Part shown: positions 48,056 through 59,545 of the stretch, piece by piece
How the letters are laid out: every line of letters begins with the position of its first letter
Position numbering within the stretch: the stretch's first letter is position 1
Assembly (NCBI GenBank): GCA_026874595.1
Contig: CM049319.1
Span: forward strand, 3,626,601 to 3,690,600
Source of the DNA: Sipunculus nudus
Taxonomy: Eukaryota > Annelida > Sipuncula > Golfingiida > Sipunculidae
DNA length: 64,000 nt
Direction: 5' to 3'
Notes under the pieces: model-generated
Database searches by the model: none
What the model was told of the DNA's origin: nothing
The model's input: the letters and a program-made list of their open reading frames with translations, nothing else
Translations under genes and position numbers: made by a program

Positions 48056-50828
48056 TAAAGGGAACATTTTTATAGGCAAGACATTTTCCTGTAGCAAAAC
48101 AAAAAAATTGATATTGAAGGGTGGTTGAATACCTCAGGTCTGTGGCCGGAGGGTTTACACACATTCATCATAACATCAGAGAGTTACTATAAATAAAATA
48201 TTGAATGACTCTTGGGTTGCTGGGACTTCTCGTCATAATAGTCCCCAGTTATTGTGTGATTTGACTGGTTTGTTCAGCGTGAACTGTTTGACTTGCTGTC
48301 TTTTCATGTCAGCATTCAATTATGTTTAAGAAAACAGCACTTCTGACTCACAAAATTGGAAGTCTTTTGATAATTTTATTAATGGCAGCGGAGTCCATGA
48401 CCTCTCACCTGTATTTGTGATTACCTGGCATACCTGTCCGATGGGCTCTGTTTCCTCTGTGTTATGTCTACTCTGTATATGTTTTCACCAATAAAACCCT
48501 TTATCTGCAGACTTCATGGATAGAAATATATAAATTATCAATTTTCATTTGCTGATACATACATTATATATGACTTCCATTCCTATGCATAGGTTAAAGT
48601 GTCAGAGTTCCTATTTTATCACGAAAAGTTAACGTTAACATTTTCCTACCTAAGCTCAGAAAGCCCAAGACAAACTGAAACTTGTTATTCATAAATATGA
48701 TGTTCCTCAGGTCATAACATAATTATTACAGATAGGAACATAAACTCTTTAAAGTGTACCAACTTAAATAGTAAAATAAGCAAAGGACTGTACACATATT
48801 AATATGATAATCTGAATTACATAATGTGAATCTGAGAGATGATTATCAGATAATTTGCCTGAACTTGTTACAGATAGTATGTCTCCTCAGGCTAAGGGTG
48901 CATGGATCTATACAGAATAATCATTAATTCAAAGTTCAAGCTGGTCACATTTACTGTACTGCACTTTTAACTTTAAATGTATATCTCCACCTGTTGAAGA
49001 GAAGATCACATTGGCATAAAATTGACTCTGTACTTATCTAGATAACAGGGTCATTGTTTATCTGAACCTGGTCACAGTACCAGAAGAGAAGCACATGGGT
49101 AAATGTGTAGTGGAAGGTCAGAGGTCAGAAGCCATTTATGAATGGAGAGAGTGCCTCTAATTGGTGAACCAAGTCACATGGGATATTATTTGTGAATGGT
49201 GGAGGGCTGGTCTCTGGTTCTTCCAAAGCACAGCTGGTTCTATCACAGCCTCTCAGTGATAAGACTAACAGTGGATACTGCCAGCTTCCACCAGCGGCTA
49301 TGACAGTTTCCCAGGAAGTACTTGTAGTTATGTTGATGCTGTAGGGGAAGCAGTGAGTTCACTTCCTGAAGTGAGGAATCACCGTTGACTCAGGCCTGTT
49401 CTTGTACGTGTTGTGATACACTCACCGCGTGGTCACACTGAGCAGTGATAGTTAAAAGGTCAGTCTCAACTGGATCAAATACTCACTGATTGTCTATATA
49501 TAACTTCAATCGCTCTATTGATTCAGTGATGTACAGGTTTGTCTGATTAGGTTCAGTTATTCACTCATTTATTGTCTATTAATAGCTGTAGTGATTGATA
49601 TATTGAATCATTGATATGGAGGTAGGTCTTGACAGGATCAGTTATGCACTAATTATAGGCTATAAATAACCATGACAGTTCATATTGATAATTTAATTTA
49701 TACTTATATATAAAGGTCTGATGTGATTTGATTTACCATTTTGTATTATACATGCCTGAATAATTAAAGTTTATATAGGCACATTGATTTAGAGATCACA
49801 CTGAATAAAACCAGACATATCTTTTCCTATATATCATTATAGCAGCTGATAAAACATGATGATAATCCATGTACATTTCTAGAGGGCCTAGCGGTTTCAG
49901 ATCTTGTTCTGGCAGTAACTAACTTAATGTTGTATTTAAACGCTTGTTTCTCAGGATCTTTGTACAAAAAAGGTCCGTAATAAATGTGCAGTGATAACAC
50001 AAACAAATAATTGGTAAATTATGAATATCAGCTGACGCTCTGCAGGTGGGGACTTTAATGCAGGTGTGACAGGTAGCCTATGCATATCAACATCAGCATT
50101 TAAAGAATGGTTTCATCTTGTAGGTATCAGTCACAACTTCCTAGGATCCTTTTGGGTCTTGATACTGCCAAAAAAGTAGCAAAATATGCCAGAAAGTTGC
50201 TTAAAAATTACAATAAGGTACCAAAAAGTGTATTTGATTAAAGGTATAAAACCATCCTACAAGATTAGTTGTTTTTGACAGTTTTTTTTAACTTTAGTAT
50301 TTTCTAAAATACTTAATATTTTTGTTTGTTTATACTCAACCATATTATCCTTTGATGTTAGGATTATAGTTTGTCTGTGCGAGAAATATCAGATATGTTA
50401 CGTTTGATGTGTGTCTGATTTGAACGCTAGAGCAAAGAACTGAGGGGGAGATTCTCTGACCACTCTATGTGTAAAGCTTCAGTTGGAAAACATCCATATA
50501 TAATCAGTTAAACACCTACTGGTTTGTCTGTCAGGGGACTGTTCCACTTAACATTGTTTGCTTTTAAAAACAGGACTCATGAAGGAGATTTGATTTGCCG
50601 GTATCTCATCCATATAATAAATTATATGTTCAAATGGTGTGTCAGGGATGAAGGGACTGACAGAAAACTTCAGCACATTAAGTGGACCTTCACAGGGACT
50701 GAAAACTGATGATGTCAAAGCAAATGGAATATTCAATGTAAAAGATTTTAACTCGAGGTTTTAATTATGTATTTGATCGTTCCATTTTGGCCTGACTTTT
50801 GTCTGTGACATTTTTTGTAAGTCATCAG
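48056..50828. other. Non-coding interval
   Basis: No supported gene. A perfect DR1 site is at 49115-49127. Confidence 0.4.
49115..49127 (+). promoter_or_regulatory. Perfect DR1 nuclear-receptor-like site
   Basis: AGGTCA, G, AGGTCA. Both half sites are exact matches to the canonical animal receptor half site with one-base spacing. Function is inferred only from the motif. Confidence 0.35.
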
Positions 50829-51056
50829 CCAGATGCTGACAGAGGGTAACCTGTACAGCAGGATACAGGCTGGTTCAGCTAAGCACAGGCTGGATGTCCT
50901 CTGCTTTCACAGCATGCAGAGCTGGAAGTGTCTGAGGATGTGCTGCACTGTACTGCTGTCTGAGGGGAAGTTCAGTGTCCACTTCCTGGTGACTGTGTAC
51001 CCAGTGACCCCTGACATGTGCTGGTGTAACCTGGGCTTTAGTCATCATTGGTGTAG
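50829..51056 (+). CDS. Weak candidate exon of unknown product
   Basis: The segment starts after an AG (GTCATCAG), ends at a donor-like AG/GTCAGT, and is open from the ATG at 50833 for 74 codons (MLTEGNLYSRIQAGSAKHRL...). It is richer in G+C than its surroundings. The peptide is rich in Cys, Trp and Met, matches no family I recognise, and the acceptor has only a moderate pyrimidine tract. It may be a chance open frame. If real, it would be on the same strand as the p190 RhoGAP gene but in a separate transcript or a 5' exon. Confidence 0.18.
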
Positions 51057-51319
51057 GTCAGTATGTGAAGGGTGAAATGTGCAGTTGTGACCACATGTGG
51101 GAAATCCCTCATTGACTAACTGATGGTGGACTTAAAGCCCACAGGACATAATATTAATGGAAAAAAATACCTAACTAACTGCCTGCAGTCCTTTTTTCAT
51201 TACACAGCATATATATGTCTTAATGTTATGTCACTACCACACTGGATAAATTGATCTGCTTTGTAATGATAATTTATTTTTTCTATGCTGGTTTGCATCC
51301 AATTGAAACTTGTTCCCTT

Positions 51320-51560
51320 GTCACTCTGTGCACATTTTGTTCATGGACATTGTATTCTGTGCAATTCTGTCCACAGACATTAAAGTTAAGTGTGCACTGT
51401 AATATTTCGCCCATGAACATTTTGGCTTGGGACAACATGTGCTATGAGACTGACCATGGACATTTAGCCCATAGACATTGTGTGGAGTAGTATTTGGCCT
51501 GTGGACATTTTGCCCATTGACAGTGTTGCTGTGCTGTGTTGTCCATTGAGATTGAATCAT
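51320..51560. repeat. Degenerate short repeat of the form TTTGCCCATGGACATT
   Basis: Variants occur about eight times: CATGGACATT, CACAGACATT, CATGAACATT, CATGGACATT, CATAGACATT, TGTGGACATT, CATTGACAGT, often preceded by TTG/TTTNGCC. Spacing is about 16-40 bp. A similar series is seen at 58890-58935. Confidence 0.5.
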
Positions 51561-52424
51561 ATCAGGCTCAAAATCTGAGTTAAAAAAAAAATCAGTTGGA
51601 ACAGTAAGTATAAGCCGCAAGTTATCATTGTTAATAAAGGTAACCCAGGAACATTCAGAACAGTTTCAGTTGCTGGTAAAATTAAATAGAATAAATAAGT
51701 TTTCCTCCAGGACTCCACAGCTTCCTGTTATCAGAACTTGAGATGGTCAGTCACCTGGAGACTGGACGATGGTCAAAACGGACCAGACCCAGTATATTCA
51801 GCTAATTGTTTTAGGAGTCTCTTTAATTCAGACCAGGAGTCCGTGTGGGTTAGTATTATTGGTACAGTCCTGTCTTGTGAGGGACTGATCTGGTAATACA
51901 CTGAGATTAGTGAGTGCTGCTACAGTTTCCTGGTTGACCTGGGATTTCTCTTGGGGATATAGCATTGCCTGGGGGTGAGGGTTGAGCAGCCAAAGATGGC
52001 CCTCTGGACACTACAAGATGAAATTTTTTGGCCATCTATATGAATAGGACAGTATATAGTTTATTGGCTCAGGAGTGTCATGTTCTCACTATTGTTTGAC
52101 TCTCTGTTAAGTATTTTGGTTTGATAGAAAAATGTTTGCATATTTTCCCCATAGTCTTGTCAGATGATGAACCCTGTGGTCAGGAAAAATTTATGAAATA
52201 TTAGATTTGGTCAATGCCAGTGTGGATCTAAGACAATTGTTTTCCTGCAGTAGGCCTTTCTCTGTCCATTATCCCTTTGTAATGACTGTTAATCAAGGCA
52301 CATGAAGAGGTTCTGCTGCATGGATGGTTTAGTGGAAATGTATGTGCTCTACTACAGCTGTGATCATTGTTCAAATCCCAGTAGTCTCCTGCTGTTAGGA
52401 CTGTGTGATAATGCCTTGGTCCCC
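51561..52424. other. Non-coding interval
   Basis: No supported exon. 52325-52385 has a weak tRNA-like look (GTTTAGTGG, TTCAAATCCC) that does not fold as a tRNA. Confidence 0.35.
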
Positions 52425-52645
52425 CTCACACACACACTCACACTCACCCCTTAGAACTGTATATACACATACACCCCCCTCAACACCTACATAACCTCAC
52501 CACTGGCACCCCCAGACACACATACTCTCACCCCCCCCTACCTGTACACAGTACACACACCAACATACACCCCCACCACCCACACACACACACACACACA
52601 CCTTCACTCTCCCCTGCTCACACACATCCTCATTGCCCCCTGCCT
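52425..52645. repeat. CA/ACACC-rich low-complexity tract
   Basis: Repeated CACACA, CACTCAC and CACCCCC steps with a pure (CA)n run near 52580-52600. Confidence 0.85.
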
Positions 52646-53803
52646 CCTCCAACATACACCTTAATCACCCAGCACACACCTACATATCCACACATCAAAA
52701 GGTTTATTATATGGCACATATGGACCTCGAATCAAACTGAACAAGTGTTCTCAAGTGTGTGTGCACATACACCCTTATTTATTCACTAATATGGCTGTTG
52801 ATGTCATAACACATGCATCAGTAAGCATTCAAACTGTAGGTATAACAAATATTTTCAACAAATTTATTCTTTTTGTATAATAATCACTCATGCAATGAAC
52901 AATATCAGTATTAAACAAACTAGTCCTACATATACATGTTTATATATTCTTCCTGATAGAAAAAGGTGTGTGCACCAGGATAGTGTTAAGTCAGTGGTTC
53001 TGAAGAGGGATGATGGGGTCACTGAGTGCAGAGCCACTGTGACCCCTCTCCCTGCAGATCATTATTTCCACCGGAGCCTATTCTCCGTGCAGATCACTAT
53101 ATGTAAACAGGCACTAGGTGATTAGGACATTCTCAGCCAGCCTCCCATCAGAGTTTGTGTGTAGTTTTTAGGTTTGTAGGTGTCAGTGGTCCCCGTTATC
53201 AGCAATGTACTCACTTGAATTGGGTGCAGGTGCCCCTCGCTACCCCTTTTGACTTTTCATTTCAGTTTTGGTGCATGTGTCCGCTTTCACCCCATCTTAG
53301 TTTTCCTTTCGGTTGTTCTTTAAGGAGATCATGTGATTAGTTCATGCTGCAGATTATATTAATATTTGATGCCATATCCTGAAGTGGACAGGTCATGAAA
53401 AAATGCAGGTTTTACCAATGAACATGAGTGCGTAGACAGCAAAAGGATTTTAACGCTGTAATGTTGACCCATCACCTGCTCCAGAATACTGAATGTCAGG
53501 CCATATACATGTCAATAAGTACAGGTCTTCTGTGTATGAGTAACTGGCTGTTTGTTTCTCTTATTTAAGACTTGCATGTTAATGGTTGGGGTAGGATGTA
53601 GCCAGTGGTTAAGGCATTGAACAATATCATTTGTTCCTATACCTGCCTACCTGTGTGTGTGTCTATAGTCAACAAGTCTGCGTCCCCTCCTTCAAAAAAG
53701 GTTAACTTTTGTAAGTAAAAAACTGCATTGATTTATAACATAATTGGAAAAGCCCATCCAAAAAAGGTTTATTCGTGCAAAACATAAATTCTGATGTTCA
53801 GTA
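52646..53803. other. Non-coding interval
   Basis: No supported exon, RNA gene or clear repeat. Confidence 0.4.
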
Positions 53804-54616
53804 TTAGCTCAGCTGACTTCCAGTTATGCTGAGCTAAAGTGACAGGTAGTTATCTTTTGTCCTGATGGCCATCGGTGTGCCAAGCACAGCTTGAAACCAT
53901 TAGATCTATACATTAGGCCAAAAAAATAAAAGGGTATGGTTCTCAGGCACTTTTTTTCAGAAATCAATGCGGGCGGGCGGTATTTTATTTTGGACCTTTT
54001 TTTTTGTATGTTTCGATAAAATTTCATATGATCAGGGAAAAGCATGTAAATGACAGGTTTCTTCTTGCTAAACAGGTAAAAGCACTACATAACAAAGAAA
54101 ATCGTATGGAAATTGTATTATTTTACCTTCTTGAATGATGAAAATCAAAATAAAAATGTTTGATGCGGGGGGTTAAAATTGATGCGGGCGGTGCCTGAGA
54201 ACCATACCTTTTATTTTTTTTGGCCTTAGATCATTCCATTCTATATTCAATATAGAGGCATGTCTTGGTGAAATATATTAGAAACTCCAAATGATGCATT
54301 AGTGACATGATTAGTCAGCTGCATGATGAAAATCTTTTGAGGAACATGAATTCATTATTCTCAATGCTCAAGCATTCTACACACATATGTGCTGTTGTAT
54401 CCTTAAGTTTAACCAGTGAGCCCCACCCCCCCCCCCCCCTTTTCACAAATACAATATTTAAAGTCAGTGGATGTCAGAAGTCTAAAAAAAAATTAAAGCC
54501 ATTCAGATCTTTAAAATTATCACTGACATTTGTAAAAATTCAACATTGTTATCTGCTGGTGCCAGGACACAGTGTCACAGATAATGAACTGAGCGTCATG
54601 ACCCGTGGGTCACTTG
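53804..54616 (+). mobile_element. Pearl/Helentron-like short element, copy D, hosting a MITE
   Basis: The 5' end has a perfect 10-bp hairpin (TTAGCTCAGC at 53804-53813 and GCTGAGCTAA at 53828-53837). The 3' end has GAACTGAGCGTCATGACCC, with the palindrome TGACCCGTGGGTCA at 54599-54612 followed by CTTG. These match the termini of copies A-C while the interior is different and has no tetranucleotide tract. Removing the inserted Harbinger MITE (53916-54225) leaves about 500 bp. No target duplication is obvious. Confidence 0.65.
53916..54225 (+). mobile_element. PIF/Harbinger-like MITE, copy 3 (intact)
   Basis: The termini GGCCAAAAAAATAAAAGGG...CAGGCAC and GTGCCTGAGAACCATACC...TTTTGGCC are inverted repeats of about 33 bp. 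TTA flanks both ends (53913-53915 and 54226-54228). Of the three copies in the window this has the best-preserved ends. It is 310 bp long and non-coding. Confidence 0.88.
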
Positions 54617-54858
54617 TTCCGGACACACCTTGGTTATTTTTAGAAATGTCTTACGACAGGAGTCTTGATCACATCATGTCACACTCAGTGTATTACTTCT
54701 TACCCTGACTTAAGATGATTAATTGTCTTGGTCCCCCTATTGCCCACAGATAACGGTTCTAATCAACTAATTTATCATCATCTTTCTGATAGGTACTTCA
54801 CATCATTCCCTTTGATAAGGTTAGTAGTCTTCATTACATAGCCATAATTGCTGACTTC

Positions 54859-54944
54859 ATTGGTCACTTTCAGCTACAAGCTTTCTGATTGGCCTAGATG
54901 CCCAGTGAGGGCCATTCATGTTCTTTTACATTCATTTTGATTGG
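54859..54944 (+). promoter_or_regulatory. CCAAT-box cluster, candidate upstream promoter of p190 RhoGAP
   Basis: ATTGG (CCAAT on the other strand) occurs at 54859-54863, 54888-54892 and 54940-54944, the second and third 52 bp apart. The cluster stands 170-255 bp upstream of a consensus donor at 55115, the arrangement expected for a promoter and short 5' exon. No TATA box is evident. Confidence 0.35.
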
Positions 54945-55019
54945 CTGAGGTGGCACTCCTAGATAGTATGTATTCATGATAATATTGTGTACCTTGCTTG
55001 GTCACTTTTTTTCTAGTAC

Positions 55020-55114
55020 CTGTGCGCACATGTTTGACGGCCTGGTGATTGACGTGTAGTTAGTTTATGCTAATCTCACTTGCATGATCTTGAAATTACC
55101 AGGCCCACATGCAG
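55020..55114 (+). other. ARHGAP35: Candidate non-coding first exon ending at a strong donor
   Basis: The segment ends in CACATGCAG followed by GTAAGATC, close to the metazoan donor consensus, and lies downstream of the CCAAT cluster. It contains TGACGTG and ATGCTAAT. It has no useful open frame. If it belongs to the p190 RhoGAP transcript it would splice to the acceptor at 61465. The left boundary is only an estimate. Confidence 0.3.
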
Positions 55115-56138
55115 GTAAGATCACATATACAGTGAATGTCTGAGTTTGTAATTCTTAGAGCATGTGGATTCTCTTGTTTAAATTTCCTATGCCATACATT
55201 CTTTAAATGAATAAATGTCTGATACTAATTGTTTATATCAGATGCTTCTCTGTACTTAAGGATTGTCTCTTTAGAACAGATAAGAGGGTACTGGGTATGT
55301 ATTTTGTAAGCTATATATATAATAAAGTTAGCGTACATAACATTTATGAACAAATAACACAGCATTGAAGCTTCATTGTTGGTGCAACATATGTATTTAC
55401 TTGTATTACCATAATCCACGACTCTGAGAAGCTGTGTGTTTTGTTGTTATACGATGACATCATCACGACCCGACTGGAGGTGATTAAACAAGTATGACTG
55501 AGCCTTTTAAGGTCAGTGTTACATACTGCTGTACCACAAATGTTACAACAGTATTGTTCATAATTCCACAATGCGGTAATGGAATCCGCTTTGTACAAGA
55601 AAAGCTCTGAGGATATTTGCCAAAGCTGACAAAATCGTGTCTGAACAGTTTTTCCCTGGTTTCTGCTACATGTGGTGAGTTGAAGGAACACCCAAGATAA
55701 AGCTTTATAAATGAATACAACTTGTGTTCTCAATTTGTCATATAGCCACAAGACCCCTTCATGCATATAGCATTAAAGACACAGGATTTGTTAGAGTTCT
55801 GAGATTGCTTTTATATTTCCTTTGGGTCTATATTCATGGAATTTCACACAATTTAATTCTTATGGATAGATTATATTTCCGTTGGAGATTTAAAAGATAA
55901 AAAATGCACTTCCAATTTGAGTACATCTTGTATTCTGGTTACATGGCTGCTAAGGCTAAAATATGAGTGACTGAAATTTGCCAGAGTTTGCATTTATGTG
56001 CTATTGGTCTATTTTAGGAATCTCACGAAAGGTTCTGATGGGTAAATATATTTCCACAAGAAATTTGAAAGATCGAAATTTCCATTTTAATACAATACAA
56101 TACATGATGACTGAAATTATATTTCATCATTCATAGTA

Positions 56139-56315
56139 CAGTGAAATCCTACTACTACAACCAGCTGCTGGACCAGCCAAAATGTTCTTGTCAGTGGGGT
56201 CTTAGTGGGAGGTTTTTACTTTTATGATGATTGACATTAGTCTGGGACCAAAAACGTGGTCATCATAGTCGGGGTGGTCATCACAGCGGGGTGGACGTCA
56301 GGCAAGGTTTCACTC
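56139..56315. mobile_element. Small Tc1/mariner-like MITE
   Basis: The left end CAGTGAAATCCT and the reverse complement of the right end, GAGTGAAACCTT, are imperfect inverted repeats, and TA flanks both sides (56137-56138 and 56316-56317). The 177-bp interior is non-coding and has GGGGTGGTCATCACAG-type repeats near the right end. Confidence 0.55.
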
Positions 56316-59234
56316 TACACAATTATTACTTTGTAATTACCATTAGTTCTTCAGCATCAGTTCATCATTATGTCCTTACATAACAACGATGATAGAGTTA
56401 ACGCTATTTTTGCATTTTGTATGGTTGTATTGATGATTTTAGATACAATGACTAATATTATAGTGGTAAATTATTGGAGGTAGCTTACTTGTGCCTTGTA
56501 AAGCTGGAACCAGCTTAACCAGTAGAATGTGTATCAAGCATGACCCCACCTCTTCAAATTATATTTTTTTAAAAATAGTTATGAAAACCTTAGCATGTAA
56601 TGGTAATAAATAATTGTTTTCATCTGATAACACACTCGTTTGATACATTTCATATCATTCAGAGCAAATATAATTGTTACTTATTAACAAACTGTTTATC
56701 CTCAGTGTGTTTATCCAGCAGAATGATGCTCATGAGGACATGTACCGTATTATTAATTCATATCCCGCATTTGCTCTAGTGTAGTGTAAGAGTTTGTCCC
56801 TAACATAGGCAGACCAATACCCATCCTGAGTGATTCATGTATTGTGATATCTAATCAAATTTCTGGTTTAGGGGACAAGAAAAGAGGCTGCAGTAATAGT
56901 GTATGATAGTGTTAAATATTTAAATTCTTTTAAATCAAAATATTCTGATAATTGAGACATATCTTTAATATCAAAATGACAGGATGTTTTGGTATTGGAC
57001 ACTTAGGTTATAGACATTCTTTGGCACGTGTAAGACCAATCATAAAGATCTGACTCCTGAGTCTGTCCACCACAGCGTCTGCTTCATCCTGTCACTTTAT
57101 AGTACATTGTGATGTAATTTACTCCTGCTTCTATGTTATTAATACAGACTGTTTTTGGGGTGACATTTACTGTTTTAGACTCAGCTTGTTATAAGCCTAG
57201 CTGTGTCCACACCGCCTTGTTTATTTTCAATTAAGCTGTATGGTAGAAACCATATTGGTGCAAGGCAGGCTGGGACATCCAGCGCTGTGACAGCCTGCAG
57301 ACATCAGCCCCGCCAGGCTGTCTGTGTGGAGCAGCCATCCAGCAGCTGCTGCGACTACAGTTATAGATTACTACAGCAGAACCTGGGGGTGGCAGTTCTA
57401 ACCATAGACTTTATATCCAGTTAAATGATGCAGATATGCACTTTCTCTGATTCGCTGGTTAAAGGGACCTGATCACATACTGAGCATGTTTAATATATAT
57501 TGAGTTTAGTGTTTTCTCCTTAATATTTTATGGTATCTGGCATATTTATTCTAAAATTGTTTCCTTACTCCTTTACAAAAGTGGAAATGAAATAGCACCG
57601 GGTATGGAAAATAATCAACCTTATCCTTAAGACATGATACATTTCACTAATGATACAGTACACATTACATAGTAGGTAGAAACTGATAAAGCCATTTTTC
57701 TTTCTTGATCATAGAAATATAGCCAAACATCATCCCATAAGTTTTATTTACAGACAATAGAAATAATTCTGTGTTTGCAATGATGCTGCTTGTATCCTTT
57801 AGAAATAACATGTCAGTGCATCTGAATCAGAGCTATCTGTTGGCTCAACCATTCTGCAGTCGACCAATCAGGTGCAGGTCCACGCATTTCAGACAGTAAT
57901 GTTTCTCTGAGAGACTTATCATCCTACAGACATCACTTTCCCATTAAGAACCTTGTGTTTTCTAATTATCCATGCAGAGACAACTCAAGATAATGGTACA
58001 ACATTTGACTTTGTAATGTGATGCACTAGTGGAGTCTTACCAGTGCATTTTGATCTGTGTGACCTGCCTTTTGACATCTAAATTTTAGTTTACACAAAAT
58101 GACCTACAAGAGTGGTTTGGAGAAAAAACCTGTCAGGGTTCAACAGGCCTAGGAGTGAGATAATGCGACACAAAAGTACGGTACACCCAGGACAGTGTCC
58201 AGGGGAGAGACTATCTGTAAAGAGTTTGGTGGCAGGGGACATGTAGGGGCTAAAAACAGGATGGTATAACACATTTCTGGGGCCACACCCAAAATTGCAA
58301 ATTATAGCAGGATTAGTAAATATGGATCATTACAGCTCCGGCTGACTAGATCAGCTGCTGTGACTTGCCTGTCAGTGCTGGTCACCTCTTAGTCCTCAGG
58401 GCTGCACACCCTGTCACAAGGCCTGATGACAGGGCCCATGACTCTTCACCCTTATCTCATTAATCCACCTGGTGGACCTGTGTTTTTATTTTGACCAGGT
58501 TTCAGGTTTATGCAGTCAGTAATTAATGCCAGTACACAATAAGTAAGAGGGTGGCATTCCACAGAGTAATCAGGGAGTCGATTGTGAATCCTTATGTTTG
58601 AAACTTACATATGACAACACAGGTATCTAGATTGACACTCCGTAGAGTGCAGACCTCAGCCAAGCTGTAACAGTCCTGCTGGGTTTTGCACCAAAATTTA
58701 GTGGTGTCTTACCTGCACCATTTCCCATCCCTCCTCTTGGTTCTGTCGAAGTCTGTTTAATATTTTTGTAAAATTCTGCTAACAGACAGACAAACTGACA
58801 AACAGACACAGGTGAAAACAGATCCTGCTTAAAGAAAAATTGAAAGTTATGAAATTGTTGTCCTTCTTTTCACTTAATGACAATTTGTTCAGTGATATTT
58901 TTGTCCTGTGGCATTTTGTCTTGGGGCATTATTCTGTTCTGGCTTTGTGATGCAATACCAGCTCTCAGAACCTTGTTTGTTTACCATAATTCCTTTACAA
59001 CCCTCCAAGTTCTGGATTGACTTTAACCGTAACTGTTGTATCTCCTTTTGATGTATGGGTGCATGATCTTGGGTTAAATAGTAGGCTCAAATACATCAAC
59101 TTAATCAACACTCTGGTAAAAAAAATTGTGGATTGACGGCATAATATCTTTATGTCAACATCCTGTTCCACCAGGCCCCTCTCCTCTTACAGTGAACAAA
59201 TATTGTAAGATCACCTGTCATAGGGCATGAAAAA

Positions 59235-59545
59235 TGTGTGTCTCTCTGAATGGTGAAGATGACATTAATAAATTCATAACTGTGCTGAACAAATAGTTAT
59301 ATATTTGTACATGTGATGTCATACTGTGAACATTTGTAAATATACAAATGTTCCCTAATCTAAAAGGTGGGAAAAAATGTGCAGAAATGTTTGTCTTCCT
59401 GAATGATGAATTACTTATAGATTGTGAAGATGATGTTAATGTATTCTTAACTGTGTAGAATTCATAGTTATAAATATGCATCTGTGATGTCATGCTGTGA
59501 ACAATTGTAAAAAATACAAATTTTCCCAAATCTAAAGATTAAAAA
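59235..59545. repeat. 171-bp tandem duplication, two diverged copies
   Basis: GTGAAGATGACATTAATAAA at 59253 corresponds to GTGAAGATGATGTTAATGTA at 59424. Each is followed by TTGTAAA...TACAAAT and CCCTAATCTAAA / CCCAAATCTAAA. Confidence 0.75.

Noticed and set aside
52325-52385. tRNA-like segment (GTTTAGTGG, TTCAAATCCC)
   Set aside because: It does not form the acceptor or anticodon stems and has no SINE body or tail that I can define.
55344-55766. 140-codon minus-strand frame
   Set aside because: No recognisable domain, low G+C, overlapping frames on the same strand of similar quality; a chance frame is the simplest explanation.
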